Of a stretch of DNA of 15,324 bases, positions 7,095-13,286 are shown piece by piece. The position numbers and the translations under genes are program-made. The notes under the pieces were generated by a model. That model was not told the origin of the DNA, did not search any database, and was given only the letters and a program-made list of their open reading frames with translations. Position 1 is the stretch's first letter. Each line of letters opens with the position of its first letter. Origin of the DNA: Rhodospirillales bacterium (lineage in GTDB: Bacteria > Pseudomonadota > Alphaproteobacteria > Rhodospirillales > Casp-alpha2). Where the stretch lies: NCBI GenBank assembly GCA_021775275.1, contig JAJFIE010000390.1:1-15324 (forward strand), given 5' to 3'.

Positions 7095-7123
7095 ATTATT
7101 GAGTCAGCAATGTCATTCTGCAA
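7095..7123 (-). promoter_or_regulatory. Putative promoter of the PagL-like gene
   Basis: On the minus strand TTGCAG (7123-7118) and AATAAT (7100-7095, 5/6 match) are 17 bp apart, predicting a start near 7088 and a leader of about 70 nt before the ATG at 7018. The -35 box is weak (TTG only). Confidence 0.4.
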
Positions 7124-7227
7124 TGAAACAGCTTACCCTGAACAGCATTCAAATGGCCAGTTTGGTCGAAACTGATCTCGCCCACGTGCGTGATTCTGGT
7201 TTCATTTGCCTGTGATAACCAAAAATT

Positions 7228-7249
7228 ATTGTGATAATTTTATCACAAT
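7228..7249. promoter_or_regulatory. Perfect 22-bp palindrome, candidate operator
   Basis: Arm ATTGTGATAA (7228-7237) is repeated as its exact reverse complement TTATCACAAT (7240-7249) around a 2-bp TT centre. The inner half TGTGATAA occurs again as a direct copy at 7211-7218, 19 bp (about two helical turns) from the palindrome's left half. The centre overlaps a possible extended -10 element, TGTGATAAT (7230-7238). Such symmetry between two divergent genes is typical of a dimeric regulator's binding site. The regulator is unknown and is not encoded in the window. Confidence 0.65.
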
Positions 7250-7304
7250 TCAGGAATATGGATGAAATTCCTAATTTTTGGAGCCTTAGACGGTTGAATT
7301 GCCA

Positions 7305-7333
7305 TTGCCCGTGACTCTTCAGCTTGTTATAGA
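7305..7333 (+). promoter_or_regulatory. Candidate promoter of the 7378-8013 barrel gene
   Basis: TTGCCC (7305-7310) and TATAGA (7328-7333) are 17 bp apart; TAGAAT (7330-7335) is an alternative -10 box with a 5/6 match. The leader would be about 37 nt. The -35 box is weak. Confidence 0.35.
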
Positions 7334-7377
7334 ATAGACCATATGTGTTTAGTGACAATGTGATAGGGCTGACAGCT

Positions 7378-8013
7378 ATGATTACATCAAAATTGAAAAT
7401 GACTTTGGCAGTAGCGGGATTAACCGGATTTGTTCTGGCGTCACCGGCTGCGGCTGAAGAAATGATGTCCAATTATTATGTTGGCGTATCGGGACTCGGC
7501 TCCGCCGTGAGCGATGTTGAATTCGATAATAACCGTGGCGGAACCAAGCATACCGCGGATTTTGATCTCGGATATGGTGCTTTGCTGCGTGGCGGGTACG
7601 ACTTTGATGGAATCCGTGCAGAGTTGGAAGCCGGTTATCGCAATGTGGATGTAGATTCAGTCGACTCAAACACTAATCCCGGGGGCGATGTCAATCTCTA
7701 TACAATTATGGCCAACGTCGCTTGGGATATCGACATTGACTCAGACGTGACACCCTATCTCTCGTTGGGTCTGGGCGCCGCCTTCGCTGAAGGCGACATT
7801 GCTTACGATATTGCCGGTCAGGTCCGCGAAACGAAGAACATTTTCGGTGTCGCTCCGGCGGGCCAGATCGGTGTTGGTCTCGGCTACGCCTTGACAGATT
7901 CGGCGAGCCTGGTCGGCGGCTATTCATTGCTGGCCGCACCAACGGATGATACGAACGAAAGTGAAACAATCCTGATTCATAGCGTCCAGGTTGGTCTGAA
8001 CTTCAGTTTCTGA
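7378..8013 (+). CDS. Outer-membrane beta-barrel protein (porin-family/OmpA-like barrel)
   Basis: A 211-aa exported barrel. Residues 1-26 form a signal peptide (basic KLK, core TLAVAGLTGFVLA, cleavage at AAA before EE). The mature protein alternates aromatic/glycine strands and polar loops: NYYVGVSGLGSAVSD, YGALLRGGYDFDGIRAELEAGYRNVDV, LYTIMANVAWDID, VTPYLSLGLGAAFAEGD, APAGQIGVGLGYAL, and a terminal strand HSVQVGLNFSF ending in Phe. This resembles small eight-stranded barrels with a membrane-anchoring or structural role; no enzymatic motif was seen. The ATG at 7378 is preferred over an in-frame GTG at 7345, because the signal peptide begins there and AGGG lies nine bases upstream. Divergent from the PagL-like gene and probably influenced by the intervening palindrome. 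It ends before a hairpin terminator at 8035-8072. Confidence 0.85.
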   Translation: MITSKLKMTLAVAGLTGFVLASPAAAEEMMSNYYVGVSGLGSAVSDVEFDNNRGGTKHTADFDLGYGALLRGGYDFDGIRAELEAGYRNVDVDSVDSNTNPGGDVNLYTIMANVAWDIDIDSDVTPYLSLGLGAAFAEGDIAYDIAGQVRETKNIFGVAPAGQIGVGLGYALTDSASLVGGYSLLAAPTDDTNESETILIHSVQVGLNFSF

Positions 8014-8034
8014 TATCAGCTACGTCAATATTTA

Positions 8035-8072
8035 GTGCCGGGTCTGGCTGGTTGATTGCCGGTACCCGGCAC
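8035..8072 (+). terminator. GC-rich hairpin terminator between convergent genes
   Basis: GTGCCGGGT (8035-8043) and ACCCGGCAC (8064-8072) form a perfect 9-bp stem. Inside it CTGGC (8044-8048) can pair with GCCGG (8058-8062) including one G-U pair. It is followed by the T-rich AATTGTTTC. It lies 22 bp after the barrel stop and 16 bp beyond the stop of the opposite gene, so it could serve both strands. Confidence 0.7.
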
Positions 8073-8087
8073 AATTGTTTCTGGGCA

Positions 8088-9104
8088 TCATTGACCGACG
8101 ATCTGGCATTTCTTTGCGGCGGCCTGAAGTTTCCTGTCCACGTCAAACAGCAGGTACAGGTCCTTGATCCATGTTTTGCCGAGACGCTTGTTGACCATCT
8201 GCATGGCGGACTGTCCCGCGTTTCTCAGGTCATCCAGACTGGCCCTGCCACCGCCTGAAACTGAACGCCCCAATGCCAGATTAATCGCATCAATCAGGTT
8301 GGGACCATAGTCGCAGATACGAGAGGCCAGTCCAAAATCCTTGATAATCAACACAGGAATCAGAATGGTTCCCTGGGCATTTCCACCTTCTACCTGACCC
8401 GACCAGAAAAACGTCTCTAGCACCACAACGTTGGTCCCGAGCTCAGCTACTTCTTCAATCCCTAAGCGGCCAAGCGGATACCCCTCATCCGATAACTCAA
8501 GCTGTGGCCTCTTCGGGGGTTCCGGCTCTGCCAGCGGGGTTGCCGTCTGCTCCTGATCAGTTCCGTTTTGTGCATCAGACGGCTCCTCCCCGTCACTACC
8601 GAAAAGGAAAAACATTGCAAGTGCCGCAATGACGACAACGAATAGCGCCACGCCACCTAATGCCAGTATCGTCGCCGAATTCTTCCCTGCTTCGCCCTCC
8701 CGGCGCTGTTTTTCGTTCCTTTTCTTTTTCCGCTTGTTCTTGGCGTCTTCTGCAGCTTCCTTTTTCTTCTCGGCTATATAAGCCGCAGCTTTCTCAATCC
8801 GCCCATCCTTGATACGGCGCAGCAGGTTGATTATGGACTCCTGCATTTTCGGAAGATCTTCCAATCCCTCCGTTTCACCAAGAATAGAGTCCAGCTCTTT
8901 CAAGAACCGTTGGACCTGGATTTCATCGTTTTTTCGGGTGAACAACTGCTGGATAACCGTAACTGTTATCTTGTGCAGAATTTGTTTGTTACCGGCATGG
9001 GAAAGGGCAGGAATAATGCCGGTCTCCGGGTGCTCGAAAACCGTTTCCCAGTCAATAGTCCCATCTGGCGTTTGTGGCCAGTCCGGCTTTTTTACATCAG
9101 ACAT
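8088..9104 (-). CDS. Single-pass membrane protein of unknown function, basic cytoplasmic segment
   Basis: A 338-aa protein that I cannot name. Residues 1-100 are soluble and mostly helical (DGTIDWETVFEHPETGIIPAL, then KITVTVIQQLF and LPKMQESIINLLRRIKDGRI). Residues 103-141 are a highly charged Lys/Arg/Glu stretch, probably helical or coiled coil. Residues 144-168 form one transmembrane helix (LALGGVALFVVVIAALAMFF). A Pro/Glu/Gln-rich linker (170-200) leads to a C-terminal domain of about 130 residues with a hydrophobic TILIPVLIIKDFG strand and two cysteines (C264, C333). Topology with the basic side inside puts the C-terminal domain in the periplasm. An in-frame GTG at 9152 has a good AAGGA six bases upstream and would add 16 residues; the ATG at 9104 has a poorer ribosome-binding site but begins the typical acidic start. 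Monocistronic, bounded by terminators. Confidence 0.7.
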   Translation of the reverse strand: MSDVKKPDWPQTPDGTIDWETVFEHPETGIIPALSHAGNKQILHKITVTVIQQLFTRKNDEIQVQRFLKELDSILGETEGLEDLPKMQESIINLLRRIKDGRIEKAAAYIAEKKKEAAEDAKNKRKKKRNEKQRREGEAGKNSATILALGGVALFVVVIAALAMFFLFGSDGEEPSDAQNGTDQEQTATPLAEPEPPKRPQLELSDEGYPLGRLGIEEVAELGTNVVVLETFFWSGQVEGGNAQGTILIPVLIIKDFGLASRICDYGPNLIDAINLALGRSVSGGGRASLDDLRNAGQSAMQMVNKRLGKTWIKDLYLLFDVDRKLQAAAKKCQIVGQ

Positions 9105-9202
9105 ACGTGTGCCGCTCAAGTGTGCAAACAAATCGTTGCATACATGATACACCCAATATCCTTAACCAGGCGTGACGTAGAACACACATGGTTGGAAATA
9201 AG

Positions 9203-9227
9203 CGTTTCGGCAAATTACCGGAAAACG
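9203..9227 (-). terminator. Weak hairpin after the bicupin operon
   Basis: On the minus strand CGTTT (9227-9223) pairs with AAACG (9207-9203), and after a 2-nt bulge CGG pairs with CCG around a 7-nt loop. A short T-containing tail (CTTATTTCC) follows. It lies directly after the TAA at 9232-9230, where an operon terminator would be expected, but the stem is short. Confidence 0.3.
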
Positions 9228-9229
9228 AA

Positions 9230-10015
9230 TTATTCTGCGGCATTCGTCGCCGCTGCGGCGACCCCGGGCAGGAAGATACAGTAGAACTTGCGAACGTATT
9301 CGTCGCTTGTCCATTTATACGGCGCACTTTTTGGAACGAACGCCGCATCACCGGCACGGAAGACCTGATCATTTCCGGCGCCATCGGACAAGGTTACGGC
9401 GCCTTCGAGAATGCACATGAGTTCGTAGCGATTGAATGGCGTAACAGGGCGCTCAAATGCCTCGCTGTCCCAAAGGCCAACCATGAACTGCCCCGTCGGG
9501 TCCACATGATACTCATGCTCACCCTGTTTCGGAATATCGCCAATAAATTGCGAGGTGTCAGCAATATCGCTGACGGCGACCGCATCATCGGCGTGGGGGC
9601 GAATAAGGCGAAGGCTGCCAGGGTCGTCCACAGATGCCCCTGACACATCATCAAAAATGACGAAATATTTGCGGACATAGTCCGGCTGCTTCCACTGACA
9701 GACCAGTCCCTTGGGAATAACGAAGGATTCGCCCGCGCGAATGGTCTCTTCGGAGCCATCCGCAAGCACCATGGTCACGGAGCCTTCCAGAATAAACATG
9801 AACTCATTGACGTCATAGGGCGCCATGGTACCGATAAACGGCGTACAATCCCATACACCTACCATTAGGCCCATATCCGTATCGTTGAAGTAAAGATGCC
9901 CCCGTTGCACGGGTGAGCCGCTCTCAATGGTATTTGGATCAATCGGGTCCCATTCCACCATACCGGTGTCGGTGGGACCATGGGGCTCCATCCGGGTAAT
10001 TTTTGGCTCACTCAT
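9230..10015 (-). CDS. Two-domain cupin protein (DUF861/Cupin_3 type)
   Basis: A 261-aa bicupin made by internal duplication. Domain 1 (about 46-121) contains NEFMFILEGSVTMV, IRAGESFVIPKG and VRKYFVIF. Domain 2 (about 173-249) contains YELMCILEGAVTLS, FRAGDAAFVPKS and VRKFYCIF, each at the matching place. The usual HxH and downstream His metal ligands of classical cupins are missing in both copies, leaving only the conserved Glu, as in Cupin_3/EutQ-like proteins. It may be a small-molecule-binding or accessory protein, or an enzyme with an unusual site; no reaction can be assigned. The start at 10015 is chosen because AAGGAGG (10027-10021) is 5 nt upstream, a strong site; the preceding ATG at 10018 is only 2 nt away. 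Third gene of the SDR/aminotransferase/cupin operon, 39 nt after the aminotransferase. Confidence 0.82.
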   Translation of the reverse strand: MSEPKITRMEPHGPTDTGMVEWDPIDPNTIESGSPVQRGHLYFNDTDMGLMVGVWDCTPFIGTMAPYDVNEFMFILEGSVTMVLADGSEETIRAGESFVIPKGLVCQWKQPDYVRKYFVIFDDVSGASVDDPGSLRLIRPHADDAVAVSDIADTSQFIGDIPKQGEHEYHVDPTGQFMVGLWDSEAFERPVTPFNRYELMCILEGAVTLSDGAGNDQVFRAGDAAFVPKSAPYKWTSDEYVRKFYCIFLPGVAAAATNAAE

Positions 10016-10054
10016 CATAACCTCCTTATGTCGCTTTAATTTCGTGCATGCCAA

Positions 10055-11407
10055 CTATGCCATGGCTTCGTCGAGAAACGCCGCAGAAACGTCAAGGTAG
10101 AGCTCCACATCGGCGGCAGTATGAGAAAACGACGCGGCGGGGCCGGCTGAACTGATTGCCTCCCACACACCATGGGTCAGCATGAACAGCCGTTTCGCGG
10201 TAGTGAAGTCCGGATACAACGAGAAGGCCGCTTCGGATGCGGTCCGTGGCAGGTCCGCCGACAAAATCCAGCCTGATCGTCCACCAATGCGTGGAGCACG
10301 CCACTCGAAACCTCGTTCTCGGAAGATTGCTTCCAGCCCCACGCCCAGTTGCTCGCCCCGCTCGGCATTGTCGGCATAGGCGTGTTCCGTCAGGCATGTT
10401 TCCAGCGAGACACGGGCAACCGCCATCCCCAGGGCACTGGCGTAGGTCGTGCCGCCGATCATCAGCCCGCCCGTCCGGTCCCGGTCGAGATGCCGTTCGG
10501 AGATTGCTGCCAGCTCCTCGCTCATACCATAGGCGCCGAAAGGAAACCCGCTGCCCAGCCCCTTGCCCAGGGTCTGTAAATCGGGCTCGATGGACCACAA
10601 CCGGGTCAGCCCGCCATAGGCAAAGGCATTGGTGTGGGCCTCGTCCATGAGCAATAGCACGCCGTTCTCACGGGTCATGCGCCGAACCTCGGCCCAGAAA
10701 CCGTCATCGGGAAACACAATATTGGTGTTGGTGAGCATGGGTTCGGCCATGACACAGGCGACATCGCCCGGCGCGAGCGCCGCTTCCAGCGCATCCAGAT
10801 CATTGAACGGAATAACCCGCGCACCTTCCAGCGCGCCTTTTGCAAGCCCGATACCTTCCGCGACAATTTCACCGCCCTCGTCGGCCACCAGGGTATCATC
10901 CAGATGGCCGTGATACTTGCCCTCGAACATTACCAGAATATTCCGTCCCGTGGCCACACGGGCGAGACGGATGATCTCCGCATTTGATGCGGACGCCGAG
11001 CCGGTAAACTGCCAGAACGGCAGGCCACTACGTTCCGCCAGCAGCTCTGTAGCAACGATGCCGTCTTCGGTCGGAAGCAAAAATGATGACCCTTTTGCCG
11101 CACGCGCGGCAAGGGCGTCCGTAATGGCCGGGGGCGCAAACCCCAGTGCGGCGGCCAGATCAGCCTGGTTCATATCCAGATAGCGATTGCCATCCACATC
11201 GTCAAAATATGCCCCGTCACCCTGGGTCACATACATGGGCGGATGCTCATAGAGTCCCGCCATCCACGCCATGGGAACAGCATTGGGTTGTGATTTCCCC
11301 GCCCGTTTCCCCAAATCAATGGACTTGGGGATCATGTCCGTGAAATGCCTCATTTCGCGCTCATGGATCATCCGTAATTTTTGTCCGTCGATACCAAACG
11401 GTTTCAT
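10055..11407 (-). CDS. Class III pyridoxal-phosphate aminotransferase (glutamate-1-semialdehyde-aminomutase-like fold)
   Basis: A 450-aa PLP enzyme of the class III (fold type I) family. Visible elements are GAYFDDVDGNRYLDMN near residue 70, the phosphate-cup segment FTGSASASNAEIIRLAR, FEGKYHGH, D255 in LLLMDEAHT (pyridine-nitrogen contact) and the Schiff-base lysine K282 in TLGKGLGSGFPFGAYG. A GGTTYASALGMAVA stretch follows. The GAYG-type loop after the lysine is like HemL and beta-amino-acid aminotransferases; true HemL is unlikely in this catabolic setting. It probably moves an amino group between a 2- or 3-amino acid or amine and a keto acid; the substrate is unknown. The ATG at 11407 follows the SDR stop by 13 nt and has AAAAGG eight bases upstream; an upstream ATG at 11443 would overlap the SDR. 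Middle gene of the operon. Confidence 0.85.
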   Translation of the reverse strand: MKPFGIDGQKLRMIHEREMRHFTDMIPKSIDLGKRAGKSQPNAVPMAWMAGLYEHPPMYVTQGDGAYFDDVDGNRYLDMNQADLAAALGFAPPAITDALAARAAKGSSFLLPTEDGIVATELLAERSGLPFWQFTGSASASNAEIIRLARVATGRNILVMFEGKYHGHLDDTLVADEGGEIVAEGIGLAKGALEGARVIPFNDLDALEAALAPGDVACVMAEPMLTNTNIVFPDDGFWAEVRRMTRENGVLLLMDEAHTNAFAYGGLTRLWSIEPDLQTLGKGLGSGFPFGAYGMSEELAAISERHLDRDRTGGLMIGGTTYASALGMAVARVSLETCLTEHAYADNAERGEQLGVGLEAIFRERGFEWRAPRIGGRSGWILSADLPRTASEAAFSLYPDFTTAKRLFMLTHGVWEAISSAGPAASFSHTAADVELYLDVSAAFLDEAMA

Positions 11408-11420
11408 GAAAATAGCCTTT

Positions 11421-12215
11421 TCATCGCACGTATGACGCGCCATTCACATCGATGGTCGCCCCCGTCGCGTGAGGAGCCAAACCGGATGCGAGAAAACAGA
11501 TGGTATTGGCGACATCGGACGGGGGCGCGATATCGCCCATGGGGATATCGCGGACCACCACATCGCGAAGCGCCGGATCGTGCTTAAAGGACTCAATGGC
11601 CATATCGGTCTCAACAAAACCCGGCGCAACGGCATAACACAGGATGCCGTCATGAGCGTACGCCCGGGCGATGGTTTTCATGAGTGAAATCATGCCACCC
11701 TTTGACGCCGCATAGGACCAGTATTCCGGCCCATCGCCCCGCCACGATGCCCGGCTGGCTACATTGACGATCACACCGCGAACGCCTTCACTCCCACCCT
11801 CGCGCCCGACATCATCCTTCCGCCAGGCATTGACGGCCTGGCGGCATAAATCCGCCGTGGCAATCAGATTGATCTGCAAGGTTCGTTGCCAGTTTTCCGA
11901 CCATTCCGCGTCCGGCCCATCGACAGGGCCCGGCGCAAACACCCCGGCATTATTGACCAGCACGTCAACCTGACCTTTCCAGGCACAAGATTCCTGCCAT
12001 AGCGCGGTCGCCGCACCCGGCTCGTTCAGGTCTGCCTGAACCAGATGGCAATGGTCCTCCCCCGACGCATGAGCCGTGCTCTCTGCGGCGGCCCTGTTTG
12101 ATCCATAGTGAAGCACCACATCGCCACCTGCTATGATGAGCGCTTTGACCGTCGCTGCGCCAATGCCACGCGATCCACCCGTGACCAGAATTACTGTCCC
12201 GCTGAAATCAATCAT
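11421..12215 (-). CDS. Short-chain dehydrogenase/reductase (FabG-like)
   Basis: A 264-aa classical SDR that oxidises an alcohol or reduces a ketone with NAD(P)(H). Cofactor motif TGGSRGIG spans residues 12-19, NNAG 88-91, and the catalytic set is N115 (LQINL), S154, Y168 and K172 in YAASK. PGFVETDMA follows as the usual post-active-site segment. Length is normal. Within the family it resembles 3-oxoacyl-ACP reductase-like proteins of secondary catabolic pathways, so fatty acid synthesis is not implied. The start at 12215 is supported by AGGA five bases upstream; an in-frame upstream start would run into the intergenic region. First gene of the minus-strand operon with the aminotransferase and bicupin, divergent from the D-2-hydroxyacid dehydrogenase with an 87-bp shared promoter region. 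Confidence 0.9.
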   Translation of the reverse strand: MIDFSGTVILVTGGSRGIGAATVKALIIAGGDVVLHYGSNRAAAESTAHASGEDHCHLVQADLNEPGAATALWQESCAWKGQVDVLVNNAGVFAPGPVDGPDAEWSENWQRTLQINLIATADLCRQAVNAWRKDDVGREGGSEGVRGVIVNVASRASWRGDGPEYWSYAASKGGMISLMKTIARAYAHDGILCYAVAPGFVETDMAIESFKHDPALRDVVVRDIPMGDIAPPSDVANTICFLASGLAPHATGATIDVNGASYVR

Positions 12216-12228
12216 CTGCTTCCTGTTG

Positions 12229-12236
12229 AAACGTTT
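12229..12236. promoter_or_regulatory. Small palindrome AAACGTTT in the divergent promoter region
   Basis: AAACGTTT (within TTGAAACGTTTTCTTTCA) has the central CG and flanking TGAAA/TTTTC common in LacI-family operators. It lies 14 bp before the SDR start codon and 67 bp before the dehydrogenase start. It is short and could be chance. The rest of the 87-bp gap shows no clear promoter box. Confidence 0.25.
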
Positions 12237-12302
12237 TCTTTCACCCTTGCTACACCCATCCCGGCATAGACGGAACAGCACATTTGGGATAAAGGGGGTA
12301 TC

Positions 12303-13286
12303 ATGACCAATTCAACCATCCTTGTAATCCAGGGCGCCGCTGCGTTAGCCGATGTTCCTGGACTGGATTCCATCACGGACAAGGCGGAAATCCGCTTTGC
12401 ACCGGACAAAGAATCGCTTTTGTCATCCCTTCCCGGCGCGGACGCCCTGTTCGGTTGGGATTTCCGCGCCGATGACATCGAAGCCTGCTGGAACGCTGCC
12501 AGTTCGCTCAAATGGATCCACTGGAGCGGCGCCGGTGTCGACGCCGCCATGTTTCCTGGCCTGGTAGACAGCGATGTCACGCTAACCAATTCGCGCGGCG
12601 TATTTGACCGGGCCATGGCGGAATGGGCGCTGGGCATGATGATCGCACACGCCAAACTTCTGCCGGAAACCTTGTTGTTCCAGCAAAATCGGGAATGGAA
12701 TTATCGTCTGAGCACACAGATGCTGGGACAGAAGGTTGCAATTGTCGGTGTCGGTAACATTGGACGAACCATTGCGCGCATAACAAGCGCCTTTGGCCTC
12801 AAAGTCGTTGGCGTTGGCCGATCAGCCCGTGACGGCGATGCAGATTTTGGTCACATCCATGGGCAAGACGAATTGAACGATGTTCTGGCAGATGCCGACT
12901 ATGTGGTGTTGATCACACCATTGACTGCCGATACACGAAACCTGTTCGACCAAACCCGCTTTGCCGCCATGAAACCCGGCGCCATGTTTATCAATATCGG
13001 ACGTGGTCAACTGGTTGACGAAACCGCACTCATCGCCGCCCTTGAAAGCGGTCATGTAGGATGCGCGGCGTTGGACGTGTTCTGCGAAGAACCTTTAGGT
13101 GAAGCGAACCCCATATGGGATGCCCCCAATGTAATTATCTCGCCCCACATTTCCGGCGATTTTACCGAACACCTGCAAGGTATTGCCAATCTGTTTTATG
13201 ATAATTTTGCGCGCTATCAGTTGGGGGAAGACTTGCTTAATGTGGTCGACAAATCTTGTGGTTTCGTGCCTTCATCATCTGCGTAA
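12303..13286 (+). CDS. D-2-hydroxyacid dehydrogenase (NAD(P)-binding)
   Basis: A 327-aa member of the D-isomer-specific 2-hydroxyacid dehydrogenase family, interconverting 2-oxo acids and D-2-hydroxy acids. The N-terminal catalytic-domain half includes LKWIHWSGAGVDAAMFP and TNSRGVFDRAMAEWALGM. The Rossmann motif GVGNIG is at 149-154. Catalytic residues are R234 (NIGRGQLVDE), E263 (VFCEEPL) and H282 (SPHISG), with the usual 29-residue Arg-Glu spacing. The residue after the second Rossmann strand is GRS-like (VVGVGRSARD), which may favour NADP, but this is inference. A GGGGG-rich ribosome-binding site lies just before the ATG. Substrate unknown; glyoxylate/hydroxypyruvate-type or an aryl/alkyl 2-oxo acid made by the neighbouring aminotransferase are possibilities. 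The last 70 bp overlap the end of the convergent acyl-CoA dehydrogenase gene. Confidence 0.9.
   Translation: MTNSTILVIQGAAALADVPGLDSITDKAEIRFAPDKESLLSSLPGADALFGWDFRADDIEACWNAASSLKWIHWSGAGVDAAMFPGLVDSDVTLTNSRGVFDRAMAEWALGMMIAHAKLLPETLLFQQNREWNYRLSTQMLGQKVAIVGVGNIGRTIARITSAFGLKVVGVGRSARDGDADFGHIHGQDELNDVLADADYVVLITPLTADTRNLFDQTRFAAMKPGAMFINIGRGQLVDETALIAALESGHVGCAALDVFCEEPLGEANPIWDAPNVIISPHISGDFTEHLQGIANLFYDNFARYQLGEDLLNVVDKSCGFVPSSSA

Larger units (their letters stand above)
7019..7377. other. 359-bp intergenic region between divergent envelope genes
   Basis: No convincing gene was found here. It holds a minus-strand promoter candidate (7095-7123), a 6-bp inverted repeat CAGTTT/AAACTG (7158-7174), the half-site TGTGATAA (7211-7218), a perfect 22-bp palindrome (7228-7249), and a plus-strand promoter candidate (7305-7333). 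The stretch 7220-7280 is markedly AT-rich compared with its surroundings, as expected for regulatory DNA. Further partial copy TGTGATA occurs at 7359-7365 just before the plus-strand start codon. Confidence 0.6.

Noticed and set aside
7019..7123. Longer start (TTG at 7123) for the PagL-like gene.
   Set aside because: It would put about 35 non-signal residues before a clear signal peptide, and it overlaps the predicted promoter.
7228..7249. Reading the palindrome as a CRP or FNR site.
   Set aside because: CRP sites have 6 bp between TGTGA and TCACA; here there are 8. FNR needs TTGAT-N4-ATCAA, which is absent.
7228..7249. Reading the palindrome as an intrinsic terminator.
   Set aside because: The stem is AT-rich, has no T-tract directly after it, and lies between the 5' ends of divergent genes.
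7252..7272. AGGAAT/ATTCCT hairpin followed by TAATTTTT as a terminator.
   Set aside because: Only a 6-bp AT-rich stem with a 9-nt loop, and no transcript is expected to end there.
10055..11407. Calling the class III aminotransferase HemL (glutamate-1-semialdehyde aminomutase).
   Set aside because: The loop after the lysine is similar, but the N-terminal region and the operon context with SDR and bicupin do not fit tetrapyrrole synthesis.
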